Positions 32,243 to 42,529 are shown, numbered from the stretch's first letter. The stretch: 59,117 nt of DNA from Methanomicrobiales archaeon (GCA_026394765.1 JAPKXQ010000073.1:1-59117); one strand, 5' to 3'. Program-made: numbers and translations. The notes: generated by a model from the sequence alone, not told the origin.

Positions 32243-33525
32243 CAAAATCCCGTCCTGTATCTGAGGATCGCCGCTATTCCCCCAAACGCCGTCATGAGGA
32301 TCGCCCCCTCTTCAAAGTCATCAGAGATGAGTTCCACCTTCGCGCTGCTCTTGTCTGCGAGTATCGAGAGCTCTTCAATGATGTCTACCTCGGCATCGAC
32401 GATCAAAGGGCCACTACAGGCATGACAGGTCCCACTCGCCATAACCTCCTGCACAGTTCTTCCAGGTTCGAGCGCAATCGTCCGTTCTTCGGCATGTCCA
32501 CACCCCTGGCACCGCACCTTGACGCGCGACTTTCTCAGGCTCGATGAGAGGAGGAGTAGGTCTACGGCGCCCAGGTCGAGGTTCTTCCTTACCTGCTCCT
32601 CTCCATAGGACGCGGTGCCATTTTCACGGACAAGTTCTTTGAGGAACCTGTTCATCACAGCCTTCTCCTTCATCACCTCCACTCCCTTGAGTGCGTCCTG
32701 TGCTGCGTCCACGAGTTCAGCGAGGCCACTCTCGTTTGTATAGGACACGTCAAACAGGCCGGTTATCCGTTTCTGTACCTCATGGTGGAGGTAGTGACCT
32801 GCTTCGAACTCCTCTTTTGTCGGGCTCGGCCCCCCAATCAGGACACCTTTAAACCGCTCATAAAAGTCCTTTTCGGCAATGAAGGTTGTACCTGACCGTT
32901 CTCCCACCTTGGTGTAGAACTCATTGATGGCGATCTCGCGAAGCCTCTGGAACCTGACGCTTGACTGTCCCCCTTTCCGCTGTTTTCCCGGGACTGTGGA
33001 GGTAGCTCCTCCAACAGGTTCGATCCTGTTCCCACGGAGAAACCCCCAGTAGGCCTCCCTGCGATCGATCACCAAGAGGCCATAGACTGCTTTCTCCTCA
33101 AGCATCTCCCGAAGCGGTTCGAGCTCAAAGTTCGAGCTGCAGCGATACATGTAGAGGTTGAGTGGCTGAGGAGGGTCGATGATGATACACTCAAGATCAG
33201 TTCGGTCTCCCCCGAGGAGCACGGTACCGCAGAAAACTGCCATTCCATGCTGTGGGGGCCGTTTGTAGTACCGCAGCCTTGCCAGGATGGAAGAAATGGC
33301 GCTTTGAACATTGCTACGGGTCTGTTTGCTCTTAATGTTCGCACACTGACCGAACTCGTCGCGCAGTTGCGCAGTTACGTCAAAGATCTGCTTGTCAGGG
33401 GGGATATAGAGGGTGATAAGCTCTGTCCCGCTACCCTGTTTTGCCTCGAGCCTCTCGAGTGTCTTTTTAAACTCGTAGCGGCGCCGTGCCTCGTCGACTA
33501 CCACAACCTCATTTGTATCGCTCAT
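32242..33525 (-). CDS. prf1: Peptide chain release factor aRF1
   Basis: Recognises all three stop codons and triggers peptide release. The 427-aa protein shows the stop-decoding loop NIKSKQTR at about residue 64, YxCxxxF-type YRCSSNFELEPL at about 127, the catalytic GGQ in KGGQSSVRFQRLREIA at about 184, and a C-terminal minidomain with a zinc-like cluster (CQGCGH, CHAC). It is first in its operon. Confidence 0.97.
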   Translation of the reverse strand: MSDTNEVVVVDEARRRYEFKKTLERLEAKQGSGTELITLYIPPDKQIFDVTAQLRDEFGQCANIKSKQTRSNVQSAISSILARLRYYKRPPQHGMAVFCGTVLLGGDRTDLECIIIDPPQPLNLYMYRCSSNFELEPLREMLEEKAVYGLLVIDRREAYWGFLRGNRIEPVGGATSTVPGKQRKGGQSSVRFQRLREIAINEFYTKVGERSGTTFIAEKDFYERFKGVLIGGPSPTKEEFEAGHYLHHEVQKRITGLFDVSYTNESGLAELVDAAQDALKGVEVMKEKAVMNRFLKELVRENGTASYGEEQVRKNLDLGAVDLLLLSSSLRKSRVKVRCQGCGHAEERTIALEPGRTVQEVMASGTCHACSGPLIVDAEVDIIEELSILADKSSAKVELISDDFEEGAILMTAFGGIAAILRYRTGF

Positions 33526-33573
33526 CCTTATCCACGCGCCCCGGATGTGGAAATGTATTCACCATTCCCGCGC

Positions 33574-34449
33574 TTAAACCTGCGTTATATTCGCAAGGAT
33601 GGCAGCGTCCACCTCACCCGTGACCCCATGGGTGCCATTGAAAGGAGAGAACCAGCGGGGTTCTGATGCCTTCTCATAGAGGGCCTTTCCCTCTTCAAAT
33701 GGGATGATTGTGTCTCCAGGCGCATGGAAGATCCAGACCGGGCGTGGTGCAATCCTTCCTACCACTGCATCAGGGTCGATACTGAGTAGAAACCTCCGTG
33801 CGTCACCCTGGTAAGTGTCCCCGATTCGTGAAAACCCGGAGGTGGAGATCCCGATAAATCCCGCGAAACGCGCGTCTGTGGCGGCGGCAACCGCGGCATA
33901 CCGTCCACCATTGCTCTCCCCGCTCACGATGACTGGGACGCCAAACCTCTCCCTCATGACCTCTTCGTATTCGATGAGGTCGGCGATGATCGCATAGTTC
34001 TCTGGCCAGCCCCCAGTGGTGAATCGCCGATAGTCCTCCTGGGGGTTAAGTGGAGTCCCCCTGGTCTCACCACCGTGGCCCCTTATGTCGAGGACGAGGT
34101 AGGCCACGCCGTGCTGCGCGTACTGGACCGCCCTGGACTGATGAGACTCTTTTGTAACACCCGCTCCTGGGGCATGGACTATAGCGACAGAGGGTCGTAA
34201 GGGTGCAGCGAGGAGGCCAAAGACGTCACCGGACTGGGTGTGGAGGATCAGCCTCTCAATTGTGATGTTACCTTCCTTGGAGAGGGGTGTTATCTCAAAT
34301 GCCGGGTGCGGGGTGGTGATGGTCAGGCAACCATCTGGTGTCACGGAATAGCTCCTCGTGGTGCTTTCGTGCCCGCCTGTGCATCCCGCAGTGAGGAGCA
34401 GGACAATAGCCATTACCAGGAGGACTGGCAGGGGTGAGAGGTGGTCCAA
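33574..34449 (-). CDS. Secreted alpha/beta-hydrolase lipoprotein
   Basis: The start is uncertain; a TTG at 34449, just after the nudix stop, gives a short N-region, a hydrophobic stretch LPVLLVMAIVLLLTAGC and a lipobox, so the protein is a lipoprotein outside the cell membrane. Hydrolase motifs are HAPGAGVTKES (oxyanion region), VLDIRGHGGET, the nucleophile in VSGESNGGRYAAV, an acid in HAPGDTIIP and a C-terminal FNGTHGVTG histidine. Substrate is unknown (esterase or peptidase type). It is the last gene of the queD-queE-queC-nudix run and may be cotranscribed, though functionally separate. Confidence 0.8.
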   Translation of the reverse strand: MDHLSPLPVLLVMAIVLLLTAGCTGGHESTTRSYSVTPDGCLTITTPHPAFEITPLSKEGNITIERLILHTQSGDVFGLLAAPLRPSVAIVHAPGAGVTKESHQSRAVQYAQHGVAYLVLDIRGHGGETRGTPLNPQEDYRRFTTGGWPENYAIIADLIEYEEVMRERFGVPVIVSGESNGGRYAAVAAATDARFAGFIGISTSGFSRIGDTYQGDARRFLLSIDPDAVVGRIAPRPVWIFHAPGDTIIPFEEGKALYEKASEPRWFSPFNGTHGVTGEVDAAILANITQV

Positions 34450-34450
34450 T

Positions 34451-34942
34451 TCACATGAGACAGCGGCAGAACAGGCAGATCGTCTTTGCATCAGCAATCC
34501 TCCCTTCTCTTATCATGGCACCAAGATCGCTTAAGGGCACCCTGACCGGTTCGATAACCTCGTCCTCGTCCATGACCCCGACTGTGGGGGTGAGGTCGCG
34601 CGCCTCAAAAAGGTAGATCCGCTCGTCTGAGAACCCCGGGGTGGTATAGATGAACCCACGCGGGATGAGGGCACCTGCCGCAAGCCCCGCCTCCTCGGCG
34701 AGTTCCCTCCTGGCAGTCTCATCAGGGCACTCTCCGACCTCCATAGTTCCAGCTGGGGCTTCAAGGATGGTATCTCCTACCGAGAAGCGGTACTGCCGGA
34801 TCAGGTGGCATATAGATCCCTCGATCGGGAGTATCGCGACTGCATCACCGGGGTGGGCGATCAGACGGTCACGGATTGTCCCATCTGGGAATGTGATCGA
34901 ACGCCTCTCGACCCAGAGCCGGGTGCCCCTGAATACTTCCAT
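34451..34942 (-). CDS. NUDIX hydrolase (ADP-ribose pyrophosphatase-like)
   Basis: A 163-aa protein with a perfect Nudix box: GTMEVGECPDETARRELAEE followed by AGL. The N-terminal RLIAHPGDAVAILPI and the downstream IPRGFIYTTPGFSDERIYLF resemble ADP-ribose pyrophosphatases of the NudF type, where the residues after the box shape the ADP-ribose site. It likely clears ADP-ribose or related nucleotide sugars. It lies 5 nt after queC on the same strand. Confidence 0.88.
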   Translation of the reverse strand: MEVFRGTRLWVERRSITFPDGTIRDRLIAHPGDAVAILPIEGSICHLIRQYRFSVGDTILEAPAGTMEVGECPDETARRELAEEAGLAAGALIPRGFIYTTPGFSDERIYLFEARDLTPTVGVMDEDEVIEPVRVPLSDLGAMIREGRIADAKTICLFCRCLM

Positions 34943-34947
34943 TTCCC

Positions 34948-35613
34948 TTACACCTCATACTTGATCGGGTCCCTGACACCGACCTCATCAAATGCCATCA
35001 GTCTGAAGTGACACGACCCGCACCTTCCGCACGCGCTCCCCTCATTCCTGTAACATGACCAGGTGAGTGCGTATGGAACACCCAGAGAGAGACCGGTTTG
35101 CAGGATCTGGGCCTTAGTCATCATGACAAAGGGGGTCATGAGGGTGATATCAGTCTCGTCCCTTGTCCCGTGGGAGATAACGCTCTGAAATGCCTCAATA
35201 AATGCCGGGCGGCAGTCCGGGTAGCCGCTGTAGTCCTGGGACTGGACCCCGATGAAGATCGCAGAGGCCCCTCTCGCCTCCGCGTAGCTCGTCGCAATGG
35301 CGAGGAGGTTTGCGTTCCTGAATGGCACATACGTGGTCGGGATATGCGCATGGTCGGGCTGGAAGTCATCTACCTCCTGCAGGTGGTCAGTAAGACTGCT
35401 GCCGCCGATCGCTTTGAAGTAGGCCAGGTTGATGACGATGAACTCCTCGACCCCCACCGCGGCAGCAACAGCGCGGGCGGCTCTCTCCTCCTTCCCCTCG
35501 GTACGCTGTCCATAGTTGGCATGGAGTGCGATGAGCGAAAACCCGGAGTCCTTTGCAACATACGCGAGGGTGGATGAGTCCATCCCTCCCGAGAGAAGGC
35601 AGACGGCACGCAT
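34948..35613 (-). CDS. queC: 7-cyano-7-deazaguanine (preQ0) synthase
   Basis: Converts 7-carboxy-7-deazaguanine to preQ0 with ATP and ammonia; in archaea this feeds archaeosine at tRNA G15. The start is set at MRAVCLLSGGMDSSTLAYV; the 63 upstream residues in the track lie inside queE. The P-loop is SGGMDSST, then YGQRTEGKEERAARA, VPFRNANLLAIATSYAEARG, and four zinc cysteines in the tail (WSCYRNEGSACGRCGSC). It has 221 aa. Gap to queE is one base. Confidence 0.96.
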   Translation of the reverse strand: MRAVCLLSGGMDSSTLAYVAKDSGFSLIALHANYGQRTEGKEERAARAVAAAVGVEEFIVINLAYFKAIGGSSLTDHLQEVDDFQPDHAHIPTTYVPFRNANLLAIATSYAEARGASAIFIGVQSQDYSGYPDCRPAFIEAFQSVISHGTRDETDITLMTPFVMMTKAQILQTGLSLGVPYALTWSCYRNEGSACGRCGSCHFRLMAFDEVGVRDPIKYEV

Positions 35614-35614
35614 A

Positions 35615-36223
35615 TCACGGCACCCCGATGACTTTATGGAGCTGGATCTGAAGCCGCACCGGGATGTGACTTTCGAGGATGAATGCGGCGATGGCCCTAT
35701 AGTCTGCTCCATGAACCGGAGAAAGGACCGCTTCACCCCTGATGGGGTGGGCCGAGAGTACTGACTCGGCATACGCGCAGTCATCCAGGTCTTTAACCAC
35801 AAATTTCACTGTATCGCGTTCGTGAATCCCCTTAAGGAGGGAGAGGTCACTCTCCTCCCCTGATGAGGGGCATTTCACGTCCATCGTCACCGACGCAAAC
35901 ACCTGGAACTGCACGAACGGAAATGTCCCGTTTGTCTCGATCTCGATGGTATACCCTGTATAAAATAGGTCTTCCACAATGGGGAGGAGTTCTTCAGACT
36001 GGAGGAGGGGCTCACCCCCGGTGATGCAGATGGCGGGCTCTCTCAGATCTTTTACCCTGGTAATGACCTCATCAGCCGAGTGCTCTCCTCCTCCTGTGCG
36101 CGCATATGCGGTGTCGCACCAACGGCATTTGAGGTTGCACCCCGCGAGGCGGATAAAGGTCGTGGCCAACCCCTGTCGCCTACCCTCTCCCTGGAGGCTG
36201 CGGAAGATATCAGCAACTCTCAT
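35615..36223 (-). CDS. queE: 7-carboxy-7-deazaguanine synthase (radical SAM)
   Basis: Turns 6-carboxytetrahydropterin (the QueD product) into the 7-deazaguanine core. The start at MRVADIFRSLQGEG fits the family; an alternative lies five codons earlier. The radical SAM motif is RLAGCNLKCRWCDTAYA, followed by ITGGEPLLQ, IEIETNGTFPF and DVKCPSSG. The start lies within the end of queD (14-nt overlap), so translation is coupled. It has 202 aa, small as in other archaeal QueE. Confidence 0.96.
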   Translation of the reverse strand: MRVADIFRSLQGEGRRQGLATTFIRLAGCNLKCRWCDTAYARTGGGEHSADEVITRVKDLREPAICITGGEPLLQSEELLPIVEDLFYTGYTIEIETNGTFPFVQFQVFASVTMDVKCPSSGEESDLSLLKGIHERDTVKFVVKDLDDCAYAESVLSAHPIRGEAVLSPVHGADYRAIAAFILESHIPVRLQIQLHKVIGVP

Positions 36224-36623
36224 TGGTGACCTCTGCATAGCAGGTCTCTGACTCCCAGACTCTCACTTTGATGACCTGTACACAGATACCCCCTATTGCG
36301 CAGGTCTCATCAAGCAGTTTCCTGATGGAGCACGCGAGCCTTTCACTTGTCGGGTCACCTTCGGTGGTGATGACCTCCTGGTAGGGGGACAGGATAGGAA
36401 CTAGAGGATCATCTTTGTTGAGGATGAGTTGGTGATCAAAGCGCTCGACAACCTCGCTGATCTTGGCATAGTCGACTAGGATCCCAGTCTTCTCATCGGC
36501 TTCCCCTTCCAGCCAGACCTCAACTCTCCACCGGTGACCATGGATTCTTGCACATTTCCCTTTGTAGTGGAGCAGCCGATGGGAGGCGTCGAAGTAGGTA
36601 GCCCGGTAGATTTGGGAGCGCAT
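36210..36623 (-). CDS. queD: 6-carboxytetrahydropterin synthase
   Basis: First committed enzyme of the archaeosine branch, acting on dihydroneopterin triphosphate. The 137-aa protein has the zinc histidines in FDASHRLLHY and ARIHGHRWRVEVW, the catalytic Cys in YKGKCARIHG, VDYAKISEVVERFDHQLIL and a C-terminal VRVWESETCYAE glutamate. A TATA-like AATATTATAC on the minus strand about 27 bp upstream of the ATG suggests a leaderless transcript for the queDEC operon. Confidence 0.95.
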   Translation of the reverse strand: MRSQIYRATYFDASHRLLHYKGKCARIHGHRWRVEVWLEGEADEKTGILVDYAKISEVVERFDHQLILNKDDPLVPILSPYQEVITTEGDPTSERLACSIRKLLDETCAIGGICVQVIKVRVWESETCYAEVTNESC

Positions 36624-36643
36624 CCTCTCTAACTTTCAAGTGC

Positions 36644-36670
36644 GGGGTATAATATTATTATGAATACTGG
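36644..36670. promoter_or_regulatory. AT-rich promoter element between queD and rps12
   Basis: GGTATAATATTATTATGAATA lies in the 166-bp divergent gap. Read on the minus strand it is the probable TATA box of queD at about -27 from its ATG. On the plus strand it, or ATATGTATA just downstream, could serve rps12, leaving a leader of roughly 100 nt. No other element was recognised in the gap. Confidence 0.45.
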
Positions 36671-36789
36671 GGAATATGTATAGACACGAGGATGGGCATT
36701 AGAGCTCCCATCCATTTCTGGGTTCTGGTGCTGGTAAGACCGATCTATCGCATCAGGGCATTCCTAAGTTGCTCTATTGAGGGTGTAGT

Positions 36790-37218
36790 ATGGGTAATGG
36801 TAAATATGCAGCGAGAAAGATGGTCCGCGACGCGAAGAAGTTCCGTTGGAGTGATTCGCATTTCACCCGTCGTGCAAGTGGGCTCGATCTCAAGTCTGAT
36901 CCCCTCGAAGGGGCACCACAGGCACGCGGAATCGTCCTTGAGAAGGTAGGGGTCGAGGCTAAACAGCCCAACTCTGCGATCCGGAAATGCGTTAGGGTCC
37001 AGCTCATCAAGAACGGCCGTCAGATCACGGCATTTGCGGTGGGTGACGGAGCTATCAACTTCATCGACGAACACGACGAGATCCTCGTGGAAGGGATCGG
37101 GGGCAGGTTGGGCAGGTCGATGGGTGACCTCCCGGGTGTCAGGTTTGTGGTGACCAAGGTGAACAACGTCAGCCTTCATGAGATGGTGATTGGACGGAAA
37201 GAGAAACCAAGGAGGTGA
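36790..37218 (+). CDS. rps12: 30S ribosomal protein S12
   Basis: Decoding-centre ribosomal protein, 142 aa, archaeal length. Conserved parts are the N-terminal [40 protein letters not shown] with the [17 protein letters not shown] loop at about residue 60, and [19 protein letters not shown] ribosome-binding site precedes the ATG. It is first in the rps12-rps7-fusA operon. Confidence 0.98.
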   Translation: MGNGKYAARKMVRDAKKFRWSDSHFTRRASGLDLKSDPLEGAPQARGIVLEKVGVEAKQPNSAIRKCVRVQLIKNGRQITAFAVGDGAINFIDEHDEILVEGIGGRLGRSMGDLPGVRFVVTKVNNVSLHEMVIGRKEKPRR

Positions 37219-37224
37219 ATTAGA

Positions 37225-37803
37225 ATGACCGATGAACAGAAGACACAACTTCTCTTTAACCAATGGGACATGAGCGAGGTCCAGGTCACAGATCCGAGTC
37301 TGGTAAGGTATGTCAACCTGAGTTCCATGATCGTCCCTCACTCGTGCGGACGCTACAGCCAGCAGGAGTTCTCGAAGGGCCACATGCTCGTCGTGGAGCG
37401 TCTCATTAACAGGCTCATGCAATCAGAGGTGAACACAGGGAACAAGACCCTCGCGATGCGGATCGTAAAAGACGCATTCTCGATCATATACAAAAGGACC
37501 AAGAGAAACCCGGTCCAGGTCCTGATCGATGCAGTTGCAAATACCGGCCCCCGCGAGGAGACGGTTCGCCTGAAGTACGGGGGGATCAATGTCCCCAAGT
37601 CTGTCGATACTGCACCCCTGCGGAGGGTCAACTCTGCGCTCAAATTTATCGCCGAGGGCGTCAACAAGGGATCGCGCAAGAGCAAGAAACCTGTCAGTCA
37701 GTGTCTTGCCGACGAGATCCTTGCCGCAGCCAAAGGGGACATAAAGTGTTATTCGGTGAACAAGAAGGAAGAGCGCGAGAGGATAGCGAAGTCCGCTCGC
37801 TGA
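37225..37803 (+). CDS. rps7: 30S ribosomal protein S7
   Basis: Head-domain small-subunit protein, 192 aa with the archaeal N-terminal extension. Features are [35 protein letters not shown] and [16 protein letters not shown]. The ribosome-binding site GGAGGTGA is a near-perfect match to the methanogen 16S 3' end. It lies 6 nt after rps12. Confidence 0.98.
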   Translation: MTDEQKTQLLFNQWDMSEVQVTDPSLVRYVNLSSMIVPHSCGRYSQQEFSKGHMLVVERLINRLMQSEVNTGNKTLAMRIVKDAFSIIYKRTKRNPVQVLIDAVANTGPREETVRLKYGGINVPKSVDTAPLRRVNSALKFIAEGVNKGSRKSKKPVSQCLADEILAAAKGDIKCYSVNKKEERERIAKSAR

Positions 37804-37834
37804 TATCATCCCATCTTCATTTTTAGGAGTATCC

Positions 37835-40027
37835 ATGTCACGAGGGAGAAAGGCGGTAGAGCGTGTCGTCGAACTGATGAACGAGCCCAAACATATCCGC
37901 AACATCGGGATCGTCGCCCACATAGATCACGGGAAGACGACCCTTTCAGACAACCTCCTCGCAGGTGCGGGGATCATCAGCGAGGAGCTTGCAGGAAAGC
38001 AGCTCTTCATGGACTCAGATGAGGAGGAGCATGCACGCGGTATCACGATTGACGCGTCAAACGTCTCGATGGTCCATGAGTACGATGGCCAGGATTACCT
38101 CATCAACATGATCGACACCCCTGGCCATGTTGATTTCGGGGGAGATGTCACCCGGGCGATGCGCGCTGTTGACGGGGCGCTGGTGCTGGTTGATGCCGTG
38201 GAAGGGACAATGCCCCAGACTGAGACCGTCCTTCGCCAGGCATTAAAGGAGCAGGTACGTCCGATCCTCTTCATCAACAAGGTTGATCGTCTTATCAATG
38301 AGCTTAAGGTCGACGAGATGGAGATGCAGATTCGCCTCGGACTTGTGATCGACAAAGTGAACAAGCTCATCAAAGGGATGAATGAGCAGATGTACAATGG
38401 CGGCTGGAAGCTGGACGCCAAGCTTGGGACCGTGGCATTTGGATCTGCGCTTTATAACTGGGCTGTATCTGCTCCATTCATGGCTAAAAGCGGGGTCTCA
38501 TTTCGGGACGTCTACCAGCACTGTCGTTCTGGTGATATGAAGGCCCTCGCAAAGAAGAGCCCCCTCTGTGACGTGGTCCTGGACATGGTGGTGCGCCACC
38601 TCCCCAACCCGCTGGAAGCACAGACAAGGAGGATCAAGGTCATCTGGCATGGGGACAAGACCTCCCCAGAGGGGAAGGCGATGCTGGAATGTGACCCTGC
38701 AGGTCCAGTGTCACTTATGGTGACCGACATCTCTTTTGATCCGCATGCCGGTGAGGTAGCAACGGGACGCCTCTTCTCGGGCAGGATGCGAAGAGGCCTC
38801 GAAGTCTACGTGATGGGGACTTCGAAGCACGTAAACCGACTTCAGCAGGTAGGGATCTTTATGGGTCCCACGCGGGTGGAGGTCGAGGAGCTCGCGGCAG
38901 GCAATATCGCCGCGGTGACCGGGCTAAAAGACGCGATTGTCGGGTCCACTGTCACGACCCTCATGGATATGACGCCATTTGAGTCGCTGAAGCACTACAG
39001 TGAGCCGGTGATGACGGTGGCAGTCGAGGCCAAGAACATGAGGGACCTCCCCAAACTCGTGGAGGTACTCCGTCAGGTAGGGAAGGAGGACCCTACACTC
39101 CATGTGAACATCAACGAGGAGACCGGGGAGCACCTCATCAGCGGGATGGGTGAACTTCACCTCGAGATCATTACCGGGCGGATCAAGCGGGACAAGGGGG
39201 TCGAGATAGTGACATCAGAGCCGATCGTGGTGTACCGTGAGACGGCCACCTCCAAGGCCGGCCCTGTGGAGGGGAAGTCCCCGAACCGGCATAACCGGTT
39301 CTATCTCGAGATGGAACCTCTTGACCAGGTCATAGTGGACTTGATCAAGAACGGTGAGATCTCCATGAATCAGGAGGCACTGGTCCGTCGTGATCTCCTC
39401 ATGAAGGCCGGGTTTGAAAAGGACGAAGCTAAGAGTGTGAAGGATATAAAAGGGACCAATATCTTTCTCGATATGACGAAGGGGATCCAGTACCTCAATG
39501 AGACGATGGAGCTCATCCTCGAGGGGATCCACGAGGCCCTTGACGGTGGTCCCCTTGCAGACGAGCCGGTCCAGAACCTCAAGATACGCCTCGTTGATGT
39601 GAAGCTCCATGAGGACGCGATCCACAGGGGGCCTGCACAGGTTATTCCCGCAGTTCGCAGTGCATTGAAGGGAGGTATCCTGCTTGCCGGGGACTCCCTC
39701 CTTGAGCCAATCCAGAAGATCCAGATAACCGTCCCAACTGATCTGATGGGAAATGCAACCAGCCAGATCCAGGGGAGGCGCGGGCAGGTCCTTGACATCC
39801 AGAGTGAGGGCGATACGGTCACTGTGGTTGGCAGGGCCCCAGTAGCCGAGCTCTTTGGGTTTGCAGGGGACATCAGATCGGCGACTGAAGGGCGTGCGAT
39901 GTGGAGTACTGAGTTTGCCGGGTTCGAACTGGTCCCAAGTGGCATGGTAAAAGAGGTAGTCCTTGGGATACGGAAGCGGAAAGGGTTGAAGGAACAGATC
40001 CCGCAACCCGCGGACTATCTCGCATAA
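37835..40027 (+). CDS. fusA: Translation elongation factor aEF-2
   Basis: Translocase GTPase, 730 aa. Motifs are G1 [15 protein letters not shown] at residue 28, [10 protein letters not shown] (switch 1), G3 [14 protein letters not shown]4 INKVDR, domain [18 protein letters not shown] and the diphthamide loop [18 protein letters not shown]. The ribosome-binding site AGGAG precedes the ATG. In many Methanomicrobiales tuf and rps10 follow directly; here the operon ends and 290 bp without a gene follow. Confidence 0.98.
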   Translation: MSRGRKAVERVVELMNEPKHIRNIGIVAHIDHGKTTLSDNLLAGAGIISEELAGKQLFMDSDEEEHARGITIDASNVSMVHEYDGQDYLINMIDTPGHVDFGGDVTRAMRAVDGALVLVDAVEGTMPQTETVLRQALKEQVRPILFINKVDRLINELKVDEMEMQIRLGLVIDKVNKLIKGMNEQMYNGGWKLDAKLGTVAFGSALYNWAVSAPFMAKSGVSFRDVYQHCRSGDMKALAKKSPLCDVVLDMVVRHLPNPLEAQTRRIKVIWHGDKTSPEGKAMLECDPAGPVSLMVTDISFDPHAGEVATGRLFSGRMRRGLEVYVMGTSKHVNRLQQVGIFMGPTRVEVEELAAGNIAAVTGLKDAIVGSTVTTLMDMTPFESLKHYSEPVMTVAVEAKNMRDLPKLVEVLRQVGKEDPTLHVNINEETGEHLISGMGELHLEIITGRIKRDKGVEIVTSEPIVVYRETATSKAGPVEGKSPNRHNRFYLEMEPLDQVIVDLIKNGEISMNQEALVRRDLLMKAGFEKDEAKSVKDIKGTNIFLDMTKGIQYLNETMELILEGIHEALDGGPLADEPVQNLKIRLVDVKLHEDAIHRGPAQVIPAVRSALKGGILLAGDSLLEPIQKIQITVPTDLMGNATSQIQGRRGQVLDIQSEGDTVTVVGRAPVAELFGFAGDIRSATEGRAMWSTEFAGFELVPSGMVKEVVLGIRKRKGLKEQIPQPADYLA

Positions 40028-40316
40028 GAAAAAAGCGTGGGTGGTGAATCAGGAGAAAAGGATTCATCCCTTTGGTCCTCCACCAACTCTCTCAAATTTC
40101 TCAGAAATAGTGGGGCCCTGCCTCACGCGTAGCCTATTAAAAATTCCAATTTCATTTCATATTCGGATTCCAGGGCTACTATTAAGAGAAATCCATGGGG
40201 GCATAGAAACCTGGCTGAAAAAAGGTTTTCCTGGGTTTCGGCTTTGGACCGAAGATATTCACAATTGTTTTTTATGTAACTGTGCGGGGACCAGAGGCCC
40301 CCTGATGCACTTGCAC

Positions 40317-40877
40317 TCACTGCATGGTAGCACGGATGATCTTTACCTCCTGGAGTGGCCGGTCTGATCCATCGGTCTTCACCTTCGAGATAGCGTCGAC
40401 GACATCCATCCCCTCGATCACTTGTCCAAAGACCGGGTGGCGAGTGTCAAGGTTACGGTTGTCAACGACGTTGATGAAGAACTGACTGCCACCTGTATTG
40501 GGCCCGGCGTTTGCCATGGCGATAGTACCTCGCAGGTTGCGGTTTACGGACATGAACTCGTCCTTGATGGTGTAGCCCGGTCCGCCCATCCCTGTTCCCT
40601 TAGGGTCACCCCCCTGGATCATGAAGTTAGGAATCACCCGGTGAAAGATAACCCCGTTATAGAAGCCTTTCTTCACTAGTGTCTCAAAGTTCCCTGCCGT
40701 GACCGGCATAGTTCTGGAGAGGCGGATCGTGACATTTCCCATCGTGGTCTCGAGCTTTACGAGCTTCTCACCTACTGGTTCTGTTGTAGGGGCGCTCACT
40801 CCGCTCTGCCCTGTACACCCGCAGGTGAATGGGATGAGAACGAGGGTGAGTGCCACAAATGCTCCTGCAGATCTCAT
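40317..40877 (-). CDS. Cyclophilin-type peptidyl-prolyl isomerase lipoprotein
   Basis: A 186-aa protein with a signal peptide ending in a lipobox (IPFTCGC), so it is anchored outside the membrane. The cyclophilin domain runs from about residue 40: TTMGNVTIRLSRTMPVTAGN, FHRVIPNFMIQGGDPKGTG, TIAMANAGPNTGGSQFFIN and HPVFGQVIEGMDVVDAI. The catalytic Arg (FHRVIP) and the QFFI core are intact. It helps fold exported proteins. It is monocistronic, flanked on both sides by gene-free DNA. Confidence 0.94.
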   Translation of the reverse strand: MRSAGAFVALTLVLIPFTCGCTGQSGVSAPTTEPVGEKLVKLETTMGNVTIRLSRTMPVTAGNFETLVKKGFYNGVIFHRVIPNFMIQGGDPKGTGMGGPGYTIKDEFMSVNRNLRGTIAMANAGPNTGGSQFFINVVDNRNLDTRHPVFGQVIEGMDVVDAISKVKTDGSDRPLQEVKIIRATMQ

Positions 40878-41674
40878 AGGGTCTGTAAGGTTGATCGTCC
40901 GTCCACAAAGAATTGGCGGTCTTCTCCCGAAAGTCCATAACCTGATTATTATATCGTAGTATGCGGTATATGTCTGAAAAACAGCCCTCCCAGATGCTCT
41001 TCCTATCAGGGTATTGTGTTATTGCATCGTTCCTAAATGCTAAATGACAAAAACTGTCCGAGTCCCTTGAATGGGTATTGAGGTTTTCAGAGGTCTCCAT
41101 GGGTCTGATCGGGCCACTAGGTCTGGCGCACTCTGGATGAAGTACCAGTTGCACCACGCGATTTGTTGAGTGAGCCCGGTGCTCGTACAAATACTGTAAT
41201 TTTCCTGGGGGTGTGGTCATCACAATTCCGTGTGTGGCATTGTTGGCATCAAAATAGGACTATCTATATCGTAATGTTGGCTACACGTATAGGCCCCAAT
41301 TTTAGTGATGGTGCGTGAGAAGAATGGAAATGAGGGGACATTTCAAGGGCAATCAGTCTATTCTAGGGATTACTGGATGGTTGTAGGGACAGGTCTCTGG
41401 ATGCTAGATGCCCTTTGGGTGCAGCACCTCGTAGTGGGGATGTCTCCAGGTGATGCGGTCCCAGATGAAATCTGTTGTATCTGACCTCTGTCCTGAACTG
41501 CTACCCTGTTACGGACCGGGTGGGGATTTGGTACATAAATATGTCCCAGCACTGATCTGAAAGACCTCTTTTGATTCGTTATCGATGCGACCATTTGCCT
41601 GGGAAATAGGCCTGGAAGTGAGATCGATGGTGGATTTTTAATAGCTGGCCTGGGGCTGCAGGGTCCTTTGCTGG
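40878..41674. other. 800-bp gap without recognisable gene
   Basis: No intact gene can be supported. The region holds the probable promoter of the cyclophilin gene (an AT-rich TTATTATATCGTAG near 40946) and several short unconvincing ORFs. On the minus strand near 41530-41600 a run containing NGRIDNESKEVFQISAGTYL looks protein-like before stops, so an old pseudogene is possible. No mobile-element ends were found. Confidence 0.35.
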
Positions 41675-42436
41675 TCAGGCATACCCATCGATGTGAGGGG
41701 TCTCTTTCCCCTGGACCTTCCGGGAATATTTCTTCTTCATGGTGGAAAGGCCCTCTTTTATCTGCTGGATGAACTCCTGGTCCACTGCATCACTGGGAAT
41801 CTTCTGGATCTCAGCTATCATCAGGTTCGTGAGCTGGACTGCAGATACTGGAGTCATCCTGAGAAAGATCTCTTCACCACGATACTTCTCAAGGTCCATC
41901 TCGATGAACCACTGCTCTCCCTCTCCCTTTCTGAGCAGTGAGACTTCGGCGGTCCGCCAGTCGTCCTCCATGTAGCGGAATGAGAGGAAGAACGCATCTT
42001 TCACTCTCGTACCATACCGCGCGGTGAGGTGCTGGAGGAGGAGGACACTCTTGCGCATGGCCTCGTCTTCGGAATGCTTGAAGATCTCTTCAAAGAAGAA
42101 CCTGTTCAGGATCTTGGCTGACTCAGTGATGAGCCGGGCTGGGGCGTCCCCTACAAGGACGCGAAGGCTGATTGTGAGTCGCTCATAAGACTCACCGGTT
42201 ACCTGGCGGTGGAGGTGCTCTTCAAAGATATCATAGATGTGGTCTGCAATGGATGGGTCATCCTTAAGAATGGTCGTAAGAGTGGAGAGGTCGCTCCTGA
42301 TAACGCCATACATATCTTCAGGGATCGGTTGTGGCGTCTCTTTCTTGGGCTTTCTTCTCACCTTAGGTTTTGGGGACTGCCCCTCTGCCACTTCCGTATC
42401 TCCTGCTGTTCTGGGTTTATTTGGAATTCCACACAC
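41675..42436 (-). CDS. Uncharacterised protein downstream of the frh operon
   Basis: A 253-aa soluble protein not recognised. GTG start with a GGGAG ahead. Residues 15-40 form a basic Lys/Pro-rich linker (PKPKVRRKPKKETPQPIPED); the remainder is probably helical, with SIADHIYDIFEEHLHRQVTG, LLQHLTARYGTRVKDAFFLS, and AVQLTNLMIAEIQKIPSDAV. It has no signal peptide, membrane segment or cysteine cluster. It lies 94 nt after frhB on the same strand, so it may be cotranscribed with the hydrogenase. A role in hydrogenase assembly or docking would be a guess. Confidence 0.7.
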   Translation of the reverse strand: MCGIPNKPRTAGDTEVAEGQSPKPKVRRKPKKETPQPIPEDMYGVIRSDLSTLTTILKDDPSIADHIYDIFEEHLHRQVTGESYERLTISLRVLVGDAPARLITESAKILNRFFFEEIFKHSEDEAMRKSVLLLQHLTARYGTRVKDAFFLSFRYMEDDWRTAEVSLLRKGEGEQWFIEMDLEKYRGEEIFLRMTPVSAVQLTNLMIAEIQKIPSDAVDQEFIQQIKEGLSTMKKKYSRKVQGKETPHIDGYA

Positions 42437-42529
42437 TCCCGTCGTTATGCACTATTACGTCTGACCCAGCGTGGAGATATAGTATTGGAATTGTGTTGTC
42501 GTGATTCTGGTAGTATGATAAAAAAGAGT

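Noticed and set aside
41228-41255. GTG TGT GGC ATT GTT GGC ATC AAA reads VCGIVGIK, like the N-terminus of a class II glutamine amidotransferase (purF, glmS, asnB).
   Set aside because: Only eight residues match; the frame stops shortly after and nothing further in any frame resembles the family, so chance is more likely.
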